This document shows, in pieces, positions 28,358 through 36,910 of a stretch of 64,000 nt of DNA. Position 1 is the first letter of the stretch. Each line of letters begins with the position of its first letter. Position numbers and translations under genes: made by a program. Source of the stretch: Ginsengibacter sp963792025 (lineage in GTDB: Bacteria > Bacteroidota > Bacteroidia > Chitinophagales > Chitinophagaceae). The stretch lies in contig CAWBUS010000004.1 in assembly GCA_963792025.1 (NCBI GenBank), positions 62,001 to 126,000 on the forward strand. The letters run 5' to 3'. The notes beneath the pieces are model-generated. The model made no database searches, was not told the DNA's origin, and saw only the letters and a list, made by a program, of their open reading frames with translations.

Positions 28358-29113
28358 TTGCTTGAAGAAATAATTATAGCAATCAGGTCTTATTTTAAGG
28401 CCCACAATTTTATTGTAAAACATAAATTGTGGAAATGGATAGTAATTCCAGGGATTATTTATGCAATCCTTTTTGCAATTGGGATATATATTTTCTGGCA
28501 ATCATCTGCGCATGTAATTGATTATTTTTTTTCAAAAACGGGACTAAAAATTTGGCTGCAGAAAGAACACGATAGCTGGCTTCGATTCATTTTTATTTTT
28601 GGTCAAGTAATTTTGCAGCTAATACTGATGTTATTTTATTTTTCATGGCTTAAGTATTTGTTTCTTATAATTGGATCGCCGGTATTTGCCTGGTTGAGCG
28701 AGAAAACAGAAGCCATTATCAGCGATGCCAAACATCCATTTGATATCAATAAATATCTGGGTGATATTCGAAGGGGGATTCAAATTGCCCTGCGAAATAC
28801 GCTATGGCAAACGGTATATTTCGTTACAATTTTATTTTTATCACTGGTACCTGTTATCGGCTGGGCTTCGCCGGTTTTGGCCATTTTTGTTGAATGTTAT
28901 TACCTTGGTTTCTCTATGTTAGATTATACCAGCGCAAGAAAAGGACTTTCTTCCTCGGCAAGTATTGATTTTATTAGTGATCACAAAGGACTGGCCATTG
29001 GTAATGGTATGGTTTTTTTTATTATGCATGCCGTATTGTTTGTGGGATGGGTAATGGCGCCAGGCTATGCGATAGTTGCGGCTACGTTGAGTTTGCAAGA
29101 AAGTAAAAACTGA
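28358..29113 (+). CDS. EI24/CysZ-like membrane protein
   Basis: A 251-residue protein with about four transmembrane helices (WIVIPGIIYAILFAIGIYIFW; FIFIFGQVILQLILMLFYFSWLKYLFLIIGSPVF; QTVYFVTILFLSLVPVIGWASPVLAIFVECYYLG; IMHAVLFVGWVMAPGYAI). The conserved SPVFAWLSE-x-TE and GW-x-SP patterns belong to the EI24/CysZ superfamily. CysZ carries sulfate in proteobacteria, but substrate is unknown for this subgroup. The start is a TTG; the ATG at 28347 is out of frame and would need one added base, so the N-terminus is uncertain. The RsmI-like gene follows 24 bp later. Confidence 0.7.
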   Translation: MLEEIIIAIRSYFKAHNFIVKHKLWKWIVIPGIIYAILFAIGIYIFWQSSAHVIDYFFSKTGLKIWLQKEHDSWLRFIFIFGQVILQLILMLFYFSWLKYLFLIIGSPVFAWLSEKTEAIISDAKHPFDINKYLGDIRRGIQIALRNTLWQTVYFVTILFLSLVPVIGWASPVLAIFVECYYLGFSMLDYTSARKGLSSSASIDFISDHKGLAIGNGMVFFIMHAVLFVGWVMAPGYAIVAATLSLQESKN

Positions 29114-29137
29114 TTTCTTTTTTAATATATTTTTTTA

Positions 29138-29827
29138 ATGATTTATTTAATTCCCTCTTTTTTAGCAGATGAAGCCGTTGAAACCATTCCACCTTATGTT
29201 TTGGAAGCGGTAAAAAACTGCCAGGTAATTTTTGCTGAAAACGAAAGAACCGCAAGACGTTTTTTAAAAAGTATTTCAAAAGATATTGTGATTGATGATT
29301 TCGAATGGTATACTATTCATAAGGTGGAACAGGAACAGTTGAATAATTTTAGGCAGAAAATAAAGGAAGAAAAAAATATTGCCATTATAAGCGAGGCCGG
29401 TTGCCCGGGAGTTGCCGACCCTGGCCAGATTTTAATTGGTGAAGCACAAAAAATGAATGTTGTAGTAAAGCCATTAGTTGGACCAAATTCAATATTACTT
29501 GCTTTAATGGCCAGCGGATTAAATGGACAGCATTTTTGTTTTGAAGGATATTTACCGATTGATAATTTGGAAAGAAATAAGAAATTAAAACAATTAGAAG
29601 AGGATTCGCTTAAGAATAATAGCACCAAAATTTTTATTGAAACACCGTACAGGAACAATAAGTTACTAGAAACTGTTTTGCAAAATTGTAAACTGTCCAC
29701 CCGTTTATGCATTGCCGCAGAACTTACATCGCCAAATGAATGGATAAAGACAATGACGATAGCCGACTGGAACAAAGAAAGCATCGACCTGCACAAAAAG
29801 CCGGTAATATTTCTATTGCAGGGATAA
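29138..29827 (+). CDS. RsmI-like tetrapyrrole-methylase-family SAM methyltransferase
   Basis: A 229-residue methyltransferase of the tetrapyrrole-methylase fold, most like RsmI, which 2'-O-methylates C1402 of 16S rRNA. The visible motifs are IIFAENERTARRFLK-type N-terminus, IAIISEAGCPGVADPG (the family's SDAGTPxxSDPG in altered form), VGPNSILLALMASGLNG, FCFEGYLP and IFIETPYRNNKLLE. It is shorter than typical RsmI (about 280 residues) and reads as the short Bacteroidota paralogue, so the exact target is uncertain. It ends 9 bp from the convergent ruvB stop. Confidence 0.8.
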   Translation: MIYLIPSFLADEAVETIPPYVLEAVKNCQVIFAENERTARRFLKSISKDIVIDDFEWYTIHKVEQEQLNNFRQKIKEEKNIAIISEAGCPGVADPGQILIGEAQKMNVVVKPLVGPNSILLALMASGLNGQHFCFEGYLPIDNLERNKKLKQLEEDSLKNNSTKIFIETPYRNNKLLETVLQNCKLSTRLCIAAELTSPNEWIKTMTIADWNKESIDLHKKPVIFLLQG

Positions 29828-29836
29828 CCCTTAATT

Positions 29837-30880
29837 TTATAATGATGAATCGAAGAGGCTTGGCCCTTTGGAATGCGTATGGGGCTGCTTCCCTAAATGC
29901 TTATATGCTTTCGGAGTTGCTTCTCGTCCCCGGGGAGTTCGCATTAAAAAACCTTCCTGTATCAAAAAGGGTTCATATACTTCTTCCAAGGTGCCGGTTT
30001 CTTCACCTACGGCAGTGGCAATGGTTGTAATGCCTACGGGGCCTCCTTTAAACTTTTCGATTATACAGCTTAGTATTCTGTTATCCATTTCATCTAGTCC
30101 GTACTCATCAACATTAAGCGCTTTGAGGGCATGAGTTGTTATCGCCATATCAATCACTCCATTTGATAAAACCTGTGCGAAATCACGTACTCTCCTTAAA
30201 AGCCCGTTGGCAATTCTTGGTGTTCCACGGCTTCGCCCGGCAATTTCTCTTGCGGCGTCCGACGTGATTTTTGTGTTGAGAATTGAACAGGAACGCAGAA
30301 TTATTTTTTGTAAAGTTTCGGCATTATAATATTCCAGTCTTGATTTTATTCCAAAACGCGAAAGAAGTGGCGCGGTCAAAAGGCCACTTCGCGTAGTGGC
30401 TCCAATTAAAGTAAATGGATTTAGATTTATTTGAACGCTGCGGGCATTGGGGCCGGTATCAATCATAATATCTATACGATAATCTTCCATTGCGGCGTAT
30501 AAATATTCTTCTACTACATTACTTAAACGATGGATTTCATCAATGAACAAAACATCATTAGGTTCAAGATTGGTTAACAGACCGGCGAGGTCGCCTGGTT
30601 TTTCAATAACCGGCCCGCTGGTTTCTTTTATATTAACTTCAAGCTCATTAGCTACAATGCGGCTAAGAGTTGTTTTTCCCAGGCCCGGAGGCCCGTGAAA
30701 TAGAATGTGGTCCAGCGCCTCATTGCGCAATTTGGCTGCTTTTATAAAAATTCTCAGGTTTTCGATGATTTGGGTTTGGCCGCTAAATTCTTCGATAACC
30801 GCAGGCCGAATATTGTTTTCAAATTCCTTATCTGCCGGAGACAATATTTCCTTTTTTGTATTTAGATTTTCATTGACCAT
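29837..30880 (-). CDS. ruvB: Holliday junction branch migration ATPase RuvB
   Basis: Drives branch migration of Holliday junctions as a hexameric ring with RuvA. It is an AAA+ protein of 347 residues with Walker A GPPGLGKTT (about 64), Walker B DEIHRLSNVVEE, sensor region GATTRSGLLTAPLLSRFG and a C-terminal winged helix (GTLEEVYEPFLIQEGFLMRTPRGREATPKA). The hallmark NIRPAVIEEFSGQ opens the core domain. ruvA and ruvC are not in the window. Confidence 0.96.
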   Translation of the reverse strand: MVNENLNTKKEILSPADKEFENNIRPAVIEEFSGQTQIIENLRIFIKAAKLRNEALDHILFHGPPGLGKTTLSRIVANELEVNIKETSGPVIEKPGDLAGLLTNLEPNDVLFIDEIHRLSNVVEEYLYAAMEDYRIDIMIDTGPNARSVQINLNPFTLIGATTRSGLLTAPLLSRFGIKSRLEYYNAETLQKIILRSCSILNTKITSDAAREIAGRSRGTPRIANGLLRRVRDFAQVLSNGVIDMAITTHALKALNVDEYGLDEMDNRILSCIIEKFKGGPVGITTIATAVGEETGTLEEVYEPFLIQEGFLMRTPRGREATPKAYKHLGKQPHTHSKGPSLFDSSL

Positions 30881-31089
30881 TTGTTACCTTTATCAAGTGT
30901 GTAAAACTAAACTTTTATCGCGATTACCATTGCTTGAAAAATTAAATACGAATGTTGAACTATCGCCTGTTGCGGATAGTGAGAGGCAACCCGCCATTAA
31001 AAATGCGCAAAAACACACCTTTCACCAATCCATTTCACCATTAATAAAAAGGAGCATTCGATCCAATAAATTAGAAATTAAATTTGCTC

Positions 31090-32322
31090 ATGCGTAAAAC
31101 AACCGTACGTTATTGGATTTGCCAGATTTTAGGATGGGGAGGTTGGGTATTAGTTAACCTTTTTTTTGCATACCTTTTTGCAAGTGATATGTGGCTAAAG
31201 CCTGAAGAGAAGAAGCATATTTTTTATGGGGTACTGATAATTGAATTTCTTAGTGCCATTATTGTTACCCATATCCTGCGTTATGTTTTAAAAAAAATAA
31301 ACTGGATAAAATTTTCTACGCAAAAGGTGATTGGCCTGTTTGTCGTGGCAGTTACGATTTCAGGTCTCGTAAATTACTATGGAGAAAGAATGGCGGGAAA
31401 ACTTTCTGGTTTTTCGCTGATCGAATACCAAAAAAAGGACGGGCTTAAGCAGGCTGTTGCAAAAGAAAAGCAATTACAGCTTGCCGGGACAGATTATTTT
31501 AAAAATAATAATGAGGATAGTGCTACAATTAATGCAATACAAAGTATCAAGAAAAATACCGGCTGGTACCGGAACCATGATGGTGTATGGCAATATGAAG
31601 AACGAGACCAGGGCAGATTTTGGTGGGATATTATTTTCACCTTTATTCTAATGTCGCTATGGTTACTTCTATATATGGTTTGGCATTATCTTGAACGAAA
31701 CCGGAAAGACGAAATTGATAAATTAAGTCTTGAAAAAACAGTAAAGGAGCTGGAACTGAACACCATCAAGTCCCATATTAATCCCCATTTTATTTTTAAT
31801 TCTCTCAATAGTATCAGGGCAATGGTTGATGAAAATCCCCAACGGGCGAGAACTGCCATTACTGAACTTTCCAACATTCTTCGCAGCAGCATGCAGGTTG
31901 AAAAAATGGAAACGGTGCCATTACAAAAAGAGTTGGATATAGTGAAAGACTATCTTGCACTTGAGCACATGCGTTTTGAGGAAAGATTGAAAATAGAAAT
32001 GGATATTGACGAAGATACTTTGGAACAGCCGGTACCACCAATGATGCTACAAACACTTGTTGAGAACGCGATCAAACATGGCATCAGCAAAAAGATTAAG
32101 GGAGGCGTGGTTAAAATAATTTCCAGGTATACGGATCATCATTTCGAATTAATCGTTCAAAACAGCGGAACGATTGACGAAGAACTTCTTCCGGAAGGCT
32201 TCGGTTTAACAAGTACCCGCGACAGGCTTAAATTTTTGTTCCAGGGAAAAGCTCAATTTCAAATTAAAAAGATCAATGGCAGCGAGGTCCAGGCAAAAAT
32301 TGTCATGCCGATATCTTATTAA
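31090..32322 (+). CDS. LytS/YehU-type sensor histidine kinase
   Basis: A membrane sensor kinase of the His_kinase (LytS) family. It has an N-terminal region with about four transmembrane helices (ILGWGGWVLVNLFFAYLF; FYGVLIIEFLSAIIVTHIL; VIGLFVVAVTISGLV; IIFTFILMSLWLLLYMVWHYL) and a long extracytoplasmic loop between the last two. The coiled-coil linker (ERNRKDEIDKLSLEKTVKELE) leads to the phosphoacceptor motif SHINPHFIFNSLNSIRA, and then an HATPase domain with NAIKHGI and GFGLTSTRDRL. The ATG at 31090 is preferred over the TTG at 31084. The partner regulator lies 89 bp downstream. Confidence 0.9.
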   Translation: MRKTTVRYWICQILGWGGWVLVNLFFAYLFASDMWLKPEEKKHIFYGVLIIEFLSAIIVTHILRYVLKKINWIKFSTQKVIGLFVVAVTISGLVNYYGERMAGKLSGFSLIEYQKKDGLKQAVAKEKQLQLAGTDYFKNNNEDSATINAIQSIKKNTGWYRNHDGVWQYEERDQGRFWWDIIFTFILMSLWLLLYMVWHYLERNRKDEIDKLSLEKTVKELELNTIKSHINPHFIFNSLNSIRAMVDENPQRARTAITELSNILRSSMQVEKMETVPLQKELDIVKDYLALEHMRFEERLKIEMDIDEDTLEQPVPPMMLQTLVENAIKHGISKKIKGGVVKIISRYTDHHFELIVQNSGTIDEELLPEGFGLTSTRDRLKFLFQGKAQFQIKKINGSEVQAKIVMPISY

Positions 32323-32411
32323 TTTTTTTAAAACTATACTTCTTCAAAAGGCAAAATCAGTGTACTTTGCCACTGAGAAAATTTCTTTCAACATCATAAA
32401 TTTGTATAATT

Positions 32412-33134
32412 ATGCAAAAAGCAATCATAATTGATGATGAGCGTCTTGCCAGGAATGAGCTCAAAAAATTATTACAGGAATTTCCTGATGTAGAAGTAAT
32501 CGGCGAAGCGGCTAATGCAAATGAAGGCATCGAAAAAATTGAAAGCCTCAATCCCGATCTTGTTTTTCTTGATATACAAATGCCAGGAAAATCCGGCTTT
32601 GATATGCTTACACAAATTGAGAGAGCACCACATGTAATTTTTGTAACTGCTTATGATGAATACGCCTTAAAAGCTTTTGAAGTGAATGCGCTGGATTATT
32701 TAATGAAACCGGTGGAGCCCAAAAGGCTTGCAGATGCTATATTGAAAGTGAAACAGAAAGATGAGGAAGAAATGCTTTCCTATAATAACCGGGGCATGCT
32801 TCACGAAAACGACCAGGTATTCGTAAAAGATGGTGAAAGATGCTGGTTTGTGAGACTTTCTGATGTTCGTCTTTTCGAAAGCGTAGGCAATTATGCAAAA
32901 GTTTTCTTTGGAAACAATAAACCACTTATTCTTAAATCTCTCAATGCGCTGGAAGAAAGGCTTGACGACAAAGTTTTTTTCAGAGCCAACAGAAAGCACA
33001 TTATCAACTTAAGGATGATTGATAAGATAGAGCCTTATTTTAATGGCGGGCTTTTGCTCGATTTAGTTGGCGGAGAAAAGATTGAAGTAAGCCGCAGGCA
33101 GGCCGTGAAGTTTAAAGAGATGATGAGTTTGTAA
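32412..33134 (+). CDS. LytTR-family response regulator
   Basis: A 240-residue regulator with an N-terminal receiver domain (IIDDERLARNEL; phosphoacceptor in PDLVFLDIQMPGKSGFD; FVTAYDEYALKAFEVNALDYLMKPV) and a C-terminal LytTR DNA-binding domain (about 135-240: VFVKDGERCWFVRLSDVRLFESVGNYAKVFF; FFRANRKHIINLRMI; VSRRQAVKFKEM). It pairs with the preceding LytS-type kinase. Target genes cannot be read from the window. Confidence 0.92.
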   Translation: MQKAIIIDDERLARNELKKLLQEFPDVEVIGEAANANEGIEKIESLNPDLVFLDIQMPGKSGFDMLTQIERAPHVIFVTAYDEYALKAFEVNALDYLMKPVEPKRLADAILKVKQKDEEEMLSYNNRGMLHENDQVFVKDGERCWFVRLSDVRLFESVGNYAKVFFGNNKPLILKSLNALEERLDDKVFFRANRKHIINLRMIDKIEPYFNGGLLLDLVGGEKIEVSRRQAVKFKEMMSL

Positions 33135-33209
33135 AAATTTTGCAAGTTTTGCGCTTTCCAAAAGTTCATGGGGTATTCCAAACTGTTTAAACGCTGAAAG
33201 TCAGTCCAA

Positions 33210-33691
33210 ATGAAAATACATTTCCTAATAGTTCTTAGTCTACTTGTTGCTTGCAACAGTAATGAACCTGCAAAGACAAATTCCGCTATACACTTCAGAC
33301 AGTTTACATAAAATGATGGAACCATATGCACCGGGCTTAGGTGAAATTATGGGGGGCATTCAAACTCACCACGCCAAACTTTGGTATGCCGGAATAAATG
33401 ATAACTGGAAACTTGCCCAATATGAAATAGATGAACTAAAGGAAAGATTTGAACAAGCCACGAACCGTTGAAACCAACAGACCCGAAGTAAAAATGATTC
33501 CTATGATGTATCCTTCGATCGATAGTATAAACGTGGCTATCAGCCATAAAAATTTAGAAGAATTTAAATCAGGATTTCGATTGCTCACTGCTTCTTGCAA
33601 CAGTTGCCACAGCGACAATAATTTTGAGTTTAATATTATTACAATTCCGACAGCGCCTCCTGTGAGTAACCAGGATTTTAAAGTGCATTAA
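33210..33691 (+). CDS. c-type haem lipoprotein, hypothetical (two frameshifts in this sequence)
   Basis: Three consecutive frames give one protein of about 160 residues. It starts with a lipoprotein signal (MKIHFLIVLSLLVAC, lipobox LVAC), then helical sequence (MMEPYAPGLGEIMGGIQTHHAKLWYAG and WKLAQYEIDELKERFEQ). The C-terminal part (MIPMMYPSIDSINVAISHKN...) holds one haem-binding motif, CNSCH. The late CxxCH in an all-helical protein resembles the cytochrome c' type fold, but this is inference. The junctions lie near 33286-33300 and 33455-33475 and are each repaired by removing one base. It lies just after the LytTR regulator and 2 kb before another haem protein (MbnH-like). Confidence 0.65.
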
Positions 33692-33717
33692 TTGGAAAAT
33701 TAATAGGAATGAATTGA

Positions 33718-34477
33718 CTAAACTTTTACGGCTACCGAATGCACTGCAGCAGCCATTTCCAATATCAGGCTATCATCTTTCTCAATGGCATTTCCAACAA
33801 CAATTACGTCGGCACCGGCTTTGCAATTTAAATAGGCTTTTTCCGGATCAGTGATGCCACCGCCAACTATTAAAGGAACGGAAATACAATCTGGAAACTT
33901 TTTCTATCATGCTTTCACTAATAGCTCTTTTAGCGCCACTTCCGGCATCCATATAAATTAATTTCATTCCCAGCATTTCGCCTGCCATCGCAGTGCACAT
34001 TGCAATTTCATTTTTATCAGCTGGTAATGGAGCAGCATTAGAAATATAAGAAACCGTTGTGGGAGCGCCGCCATCAATAACCATATAACCGGTGCTCATT
34101 ATTTCAAGCCCGCTTTGTTTTATTACCGGAGCGCTTATTACATGCTGGCCAATTAAAAGATCGGCGTTGCGGCCACTTATCAGGGAAAGGTATAAAAGAG
34201 CATCCGCTTTTTTGGAAATTTGATTGGCGCTGCCGGGAAAAAGTATAACGGGAATAGATGAATGCTGTTTTATCATCCCAACACATTCATCTATATAATT
34301 TGAAACAACGAGGCTTCCGCCTACTAAAAAATAATCAACTGAGGCTGCAACGCCCAATTCAATTAACTTTTGTACTTTCTCATCATTCACTTTGTCGGGA
34401 TCAATTAATACTGCAAATGATTTTTTGCCTGCATTTTTTCTTTCACAAAGGGAACTGTATATACCTTTTAACTTCAT
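33718..34477 (-). CDS. pcrB: Geranylgeranylglyceryl phosphate synthase-like (PcrB family; one frameshift in this sequence)
   Basis: TIM-barrel prenyltransferase that joins a polyprenyl diphosphate to glycerol-1-phosphate. Motifs: FAVLIDPDK at the N-terminus, LVGGSLVVSNYID, VILFPGSANQIS, STGYMVIDGG, YMDAGSGA and, in the shifted last part, VPLIVGGGITDPEKA and DVIVVGNAIE (the phosphate-binding end). The shift lies near 33886-33896 (one extra base); the repaired protein has 252 residues, matching the Bacteroidota group II GGGP synthases. The gene was first known from archaeal ether-lipid synthesis; its bacterial role is less clear. It is divergent from arfB. Confidence 0.88.
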
Positions 34478-34606
34478 TTACGGACGGTTGAGTGCAAAAA
34501 TGTCAAATTTTTCGTTCTTATAAAAATTAACGTTTAACAAATTACGTATTAATTCTTTGTAACGTTCTGACACGGTGCGCAACTTTTAAATTTTGTAATT
34601 TTAACT

Positions 34607-35011
34607 ATGGTTGATGTTGTAAAGGAAATAGAGTTTAAAACCGCACGCAGTGGCGGCAAAGGCGGCCAAAACGTAAATAAGGTGGAAACGATGGTTGAGG
34701 GTTGGTTTCATGTTGCTTCATCTGGAATATTAAACGAAGCCCAGAAAAATATTATTGTTGAAAAATTGGCCGCCAAGATAACTGACAGAGGCTATTTATT
34801 GGTAAAGAGTCGCACTGACAGAACGCAGTTGGGCAATAAAGATGAAGTAATAAAGAAAATAAATTTTTTAATAAACCAGGCTTTAATAGTACCTAAGAAA
34901 CGAAAACCAACCAGACCATCAAAAGCATCGAAAGCAAACAGGATAAAAGTTAAAAAGGAAAAGAGCATCATTAAAGAAGGACGAAAAAAGATAAAGAATT
35001 ATGACGAGTAA
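34607..35011 (+). CDS. arfB: Alternative ribosome-rescue factor ArfB (peptidyl-tRNA hydrolase)
   Basis: Releases stalled ribosomes by hydrolysing peptidyl-tRNA when no stop codon is in the A site. The 134-residue protein has the release-factor GGQ motif within SGGKGGQNVNKVET and a long basic C-terminal tail (KKRKPTRPSKASKANRIKVKKEK...), which enters the empty mRNA channel. There is no codon-recognition domain, so it is ArfB rather than RF1/RF2. Its end overlaps the next gene by 11 bp. Confidence 0.9.
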   Translation: MVDVVKEIEFKTARSGGKGGQNVNKVETMVEGWFHVASSGILNEAQKNIIVEKLAAKITDRGYLLVKSRTDRTQLGNKDEVIKKINFLINQALIVPKKRKPTRPSKASKANRIKVKKEKSIIKEGRKKIKNYDE

Positions 35012-35771
35012 AAGCCAGCAATATTATTGGTTCTTAATACCTGTTTTGTTTGCCATTTCAAGTTCGTTTCAGCACGCTAAATTTATTAAACAAAACAACG
35101 ATGCTACGATAAAAATTAGTTTTATAAATACCGTAAAGGGAAATAAAATAGTTTTGAATGATTCAACTTACACCAACTCTTTCGGAGAAGAATATTCCAT
35201 TTCAAAACTTCGATATTATGTCACCAACATTGAATTGCAAAAAGCGAATATTCCTTTTGAAGTAAAAAACAGCTATCACTTAATTGATGAAAGTAAGGCG
35301 GAATCACAGGTCATTAATTTATCGATTCCGGAAGGTGCTTATGAAGATATAAGTTTCTTAATTGGTGTTGACAGCCTCCACAACGTTTCCGGCGCACAAA
35401 CCGATGACCTTGATCCGGCAAAAGATATGTTCTGGACCTGGAACAGCGGTTATGTAATGGCAAAAATGGAGGGCAATTCACCCGCATCAAAACTGGTGAA
35501 TAATAAGTTTGAATATCATATTGGTGGTTTTTCCGGACCTTATAATGTTCTTAAAAAAATTCCTTTAAATTTTCCTGGCAAGTCTTTTTATTTTGATGAA
35601 GGAAAAAGCTATTCAATTATTATTGATGCAAATATTAATGCCTGGTGGCAATCCGTTCATAATATAAAAATTGCAGAACATGCGAACATTACATCTCCCG
35701 GCGAACTTGCAAAAGATGTGAGTGATAATTATGCAAACATGTTTCACATTGAAAAAATTATCGCCGAATAA
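35001..35771 (+). CDS. MbnP-like putative copper-binding periplasmic protein
   Basis: A 256-residue protein of the MbnP family. An N-terminal hydrophobic stretch (YYWFLIPVLFAISSSFQ) is a probable export signal or anchor. The family pattern is clear: ISFINTVKGNKIVLNDSTYTN, ISKLRYYVTNIEL, VSGAQTDDLDPAKDMFWTWNSGY (W145 and W147), EYHIGGFSGPYNVL. In the characterised proteobacterial pair, MbnP binds copper and a tryptophan in it is oxidised to kynurenine by the di-haem partner MbnH. Here the protein has no cysteine and lies 2 bp before an MbnH-like gene, so the same partnership is likely but untested. It overlaps arfB by 11 bp. Confidence 0.85.
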   Translation: MTSKSQQYYWFLIPVLFAISSSFQHAKFIKQNNDATIKISFINTVKGNKIVLNDSTYTNSFGEEYSISKLRYYVTNIELQKANIPFEVKNSYHLIDESKAESQVINLSIPEGAYEDISFLIGVDSLHNVSGAQTDDLDPAKDMFWTWNSGYVMAKMEGNSPASKLVNNKFEYHIGGFSGPYNVLKKIPLNFPGKSFYFDEGKSYSIIIDANINAWWQSVHNIKIAEHANITSPGELAKDVSDNYANMFHIEKIIAE

Positions 35772-35773
35772 AT

Positions 35774-36844
35774 TTGTTCAAAGAACCCTCCAAATTGAAA
35801 AAAGTTATTTCCATAGTAATTGTTGTTTTTATAATTTCTTTTGCCTTGTTGCTTGAGGCAGGAAATGTAATTAATGACGAGGAATCAGCATTTCACACAA
35901 CACCGTTAGAATTAAAAATTCCTGCAGGCTGGCCCAAACCTCCCACAAATATTTTTGCAAGTAATCCACTTACAGAAGAAGGCTTTCAATTAGGAAGAAA
36001 ATTGTTTTATGACGGGAAACTCAGTAAAGATGGCAACTTTCCCTGTGCCTCTTGCCATCAGCAATTTGCGGCTTTTGCAACTTACGATCATGATTTTAGC
36101 CACGGATTTAGCAATCAGTTTACAACACGTAATGCACCGCCATTGTTTAATCTTGCGTGGTCCCGTTTGTACCATTGGGACGGAGGTGTTAACCATATAG
36201 AACTACAGGCTTTATCGCCGATGACGGCGCCCAATGAAATGGCTGAAAATATCGATTCCATTTTAAGAAAATTAAGAAAAGATACTGCCTATCAACGCAT
36301 GTTTAAAGCAGCATTTGGAAGCAGTCTTATCAACAGCCAGCGTATGTTGAAAGCATTGGCACAATTTACGGGATCACTTATTTCCTGTAATTCAAAATAT
36401 GATAAAGTGAAAAGAGGAGAAGCAAAATTTAATTCCGCTGAAGAGCATGGCTATGAGCTTTTTAAAGCAAGATGCAACACATGCCATACAGAACCTCTGT
36501 TTACAGATTATTCATTTCGTAATAACGGTTTACCTGTAAACGATTTTTTAAAAGATTATGGGCGAATGAAAATTACGGGCAATCCGGCAGATTCATTAAA
36601 GTTTAAAGTACCAAGCCTGCGGAATGTTTCAGTAACATTTCCTTACATGCATGATGGGAGCTTGTACTCATTATATAACGTTATAGATCATTATAACAAA
36701 GGAATCGTGCAAAGTGCCACGCTTGATTCTTCTCTTCGTAATGGTATTCATTTTACTGACCAGGAAAAGATGGATATTGTTTATTTCTTACATACCTTAA
36801 ATGATACTACGTTTGAAAAAAATAAAAGATTTTCGCAACCATAA
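35774..36844 (+). CDS. MbnH-like di-haem cytochrome c peroxidase/MauG family protein
   Basis: A periplasmic di-haem protein of the MauG/cytochrome c peroxidase family. An N-terminal membrane helix or signal (VISIVIVVFIISFALLL) leads to two haem motifs, CASCH (C91, C94, H95 counted from the TTG at 35774) and CNTCH (C234, C237, H238). Conserved segments include FQLGRKLFYDGKLSKDG, TRNAPPLFNLAW, ALSPMTAPNEMA, SLRNVSVTFPYMHDGS and IVYFLHTLND. Its gene starts 2 bp after mbnP, so it probably acts on MbnP by oxidising a tryptophan, as shown for the characterised pair. A second TTG at 35795 is an equally possible start. The length of about 350 residues is typical. Confidence 0.85.
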   Translation: MFKEPSKLKKVISIVIVVFIISFALLLEAGNVINDEESAFHTTPLELKIPAGWPKPPTNIFASNPLTEEGFQLGRKLFYDGKLSKDGNFPCASCHQQFAAFATYDHDFSHGFSNQFTTRNAPPLFNLAWSRLYHWDGGVNHIELQALSPMTAPNEMAENIDSILRKLRKDTAYQRMFKAAFGSSLINSQRMLKALAQFTGSLISCNSKYDKVKRGEAKFNSAEEHGYELFKARCNTCHTEPLFTDYSFRNNGLPVNDFLKDYGRMKITGNPADSLKFKVPSLRNVSVTFPYMHDGSLYSLYNVIDHYNKGIVQSATLDSSLRNGIHFTDQEKMDIVYFLHTLNDTTFEKNKRFSQP

Positions 36845-36857
36845 TATTTGTTTGCAT

Positions 36858-36887
36858 TTTGAGTTAACGATTATACATCTAAATTTG
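36858..36887 (+). promoter_or_regulatory. Promoter of the flippase gene (TTTG-N18-TAAATTTG)
   Basis: TTTG at 36858-36861 and TAAATTTG at 36880-36887 are spaced by 18 bp, close to the Bacteroidota -33/-7 consensus. The start codon follows 24 bp later. Confidence 0.6.
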
Positions 36888-36910
36888 ACTTTTTTTAAAC
36901 CCCCGTTTTT

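Noticed and set aside
29740..30134. Plus-strand frames across the RsmI-like/ruvB junction
   Set aside because: They lie antisense to RuvB and overlap the RsmI-like end; codon pattern follows the real genes.
33244..33471. Stand-alone 75-residue protein between the LytTR gene and pcrB
   Set aside because: It is the middle frame of the haem lipoprotein; its upstream and downstream parts continue it in other frames.
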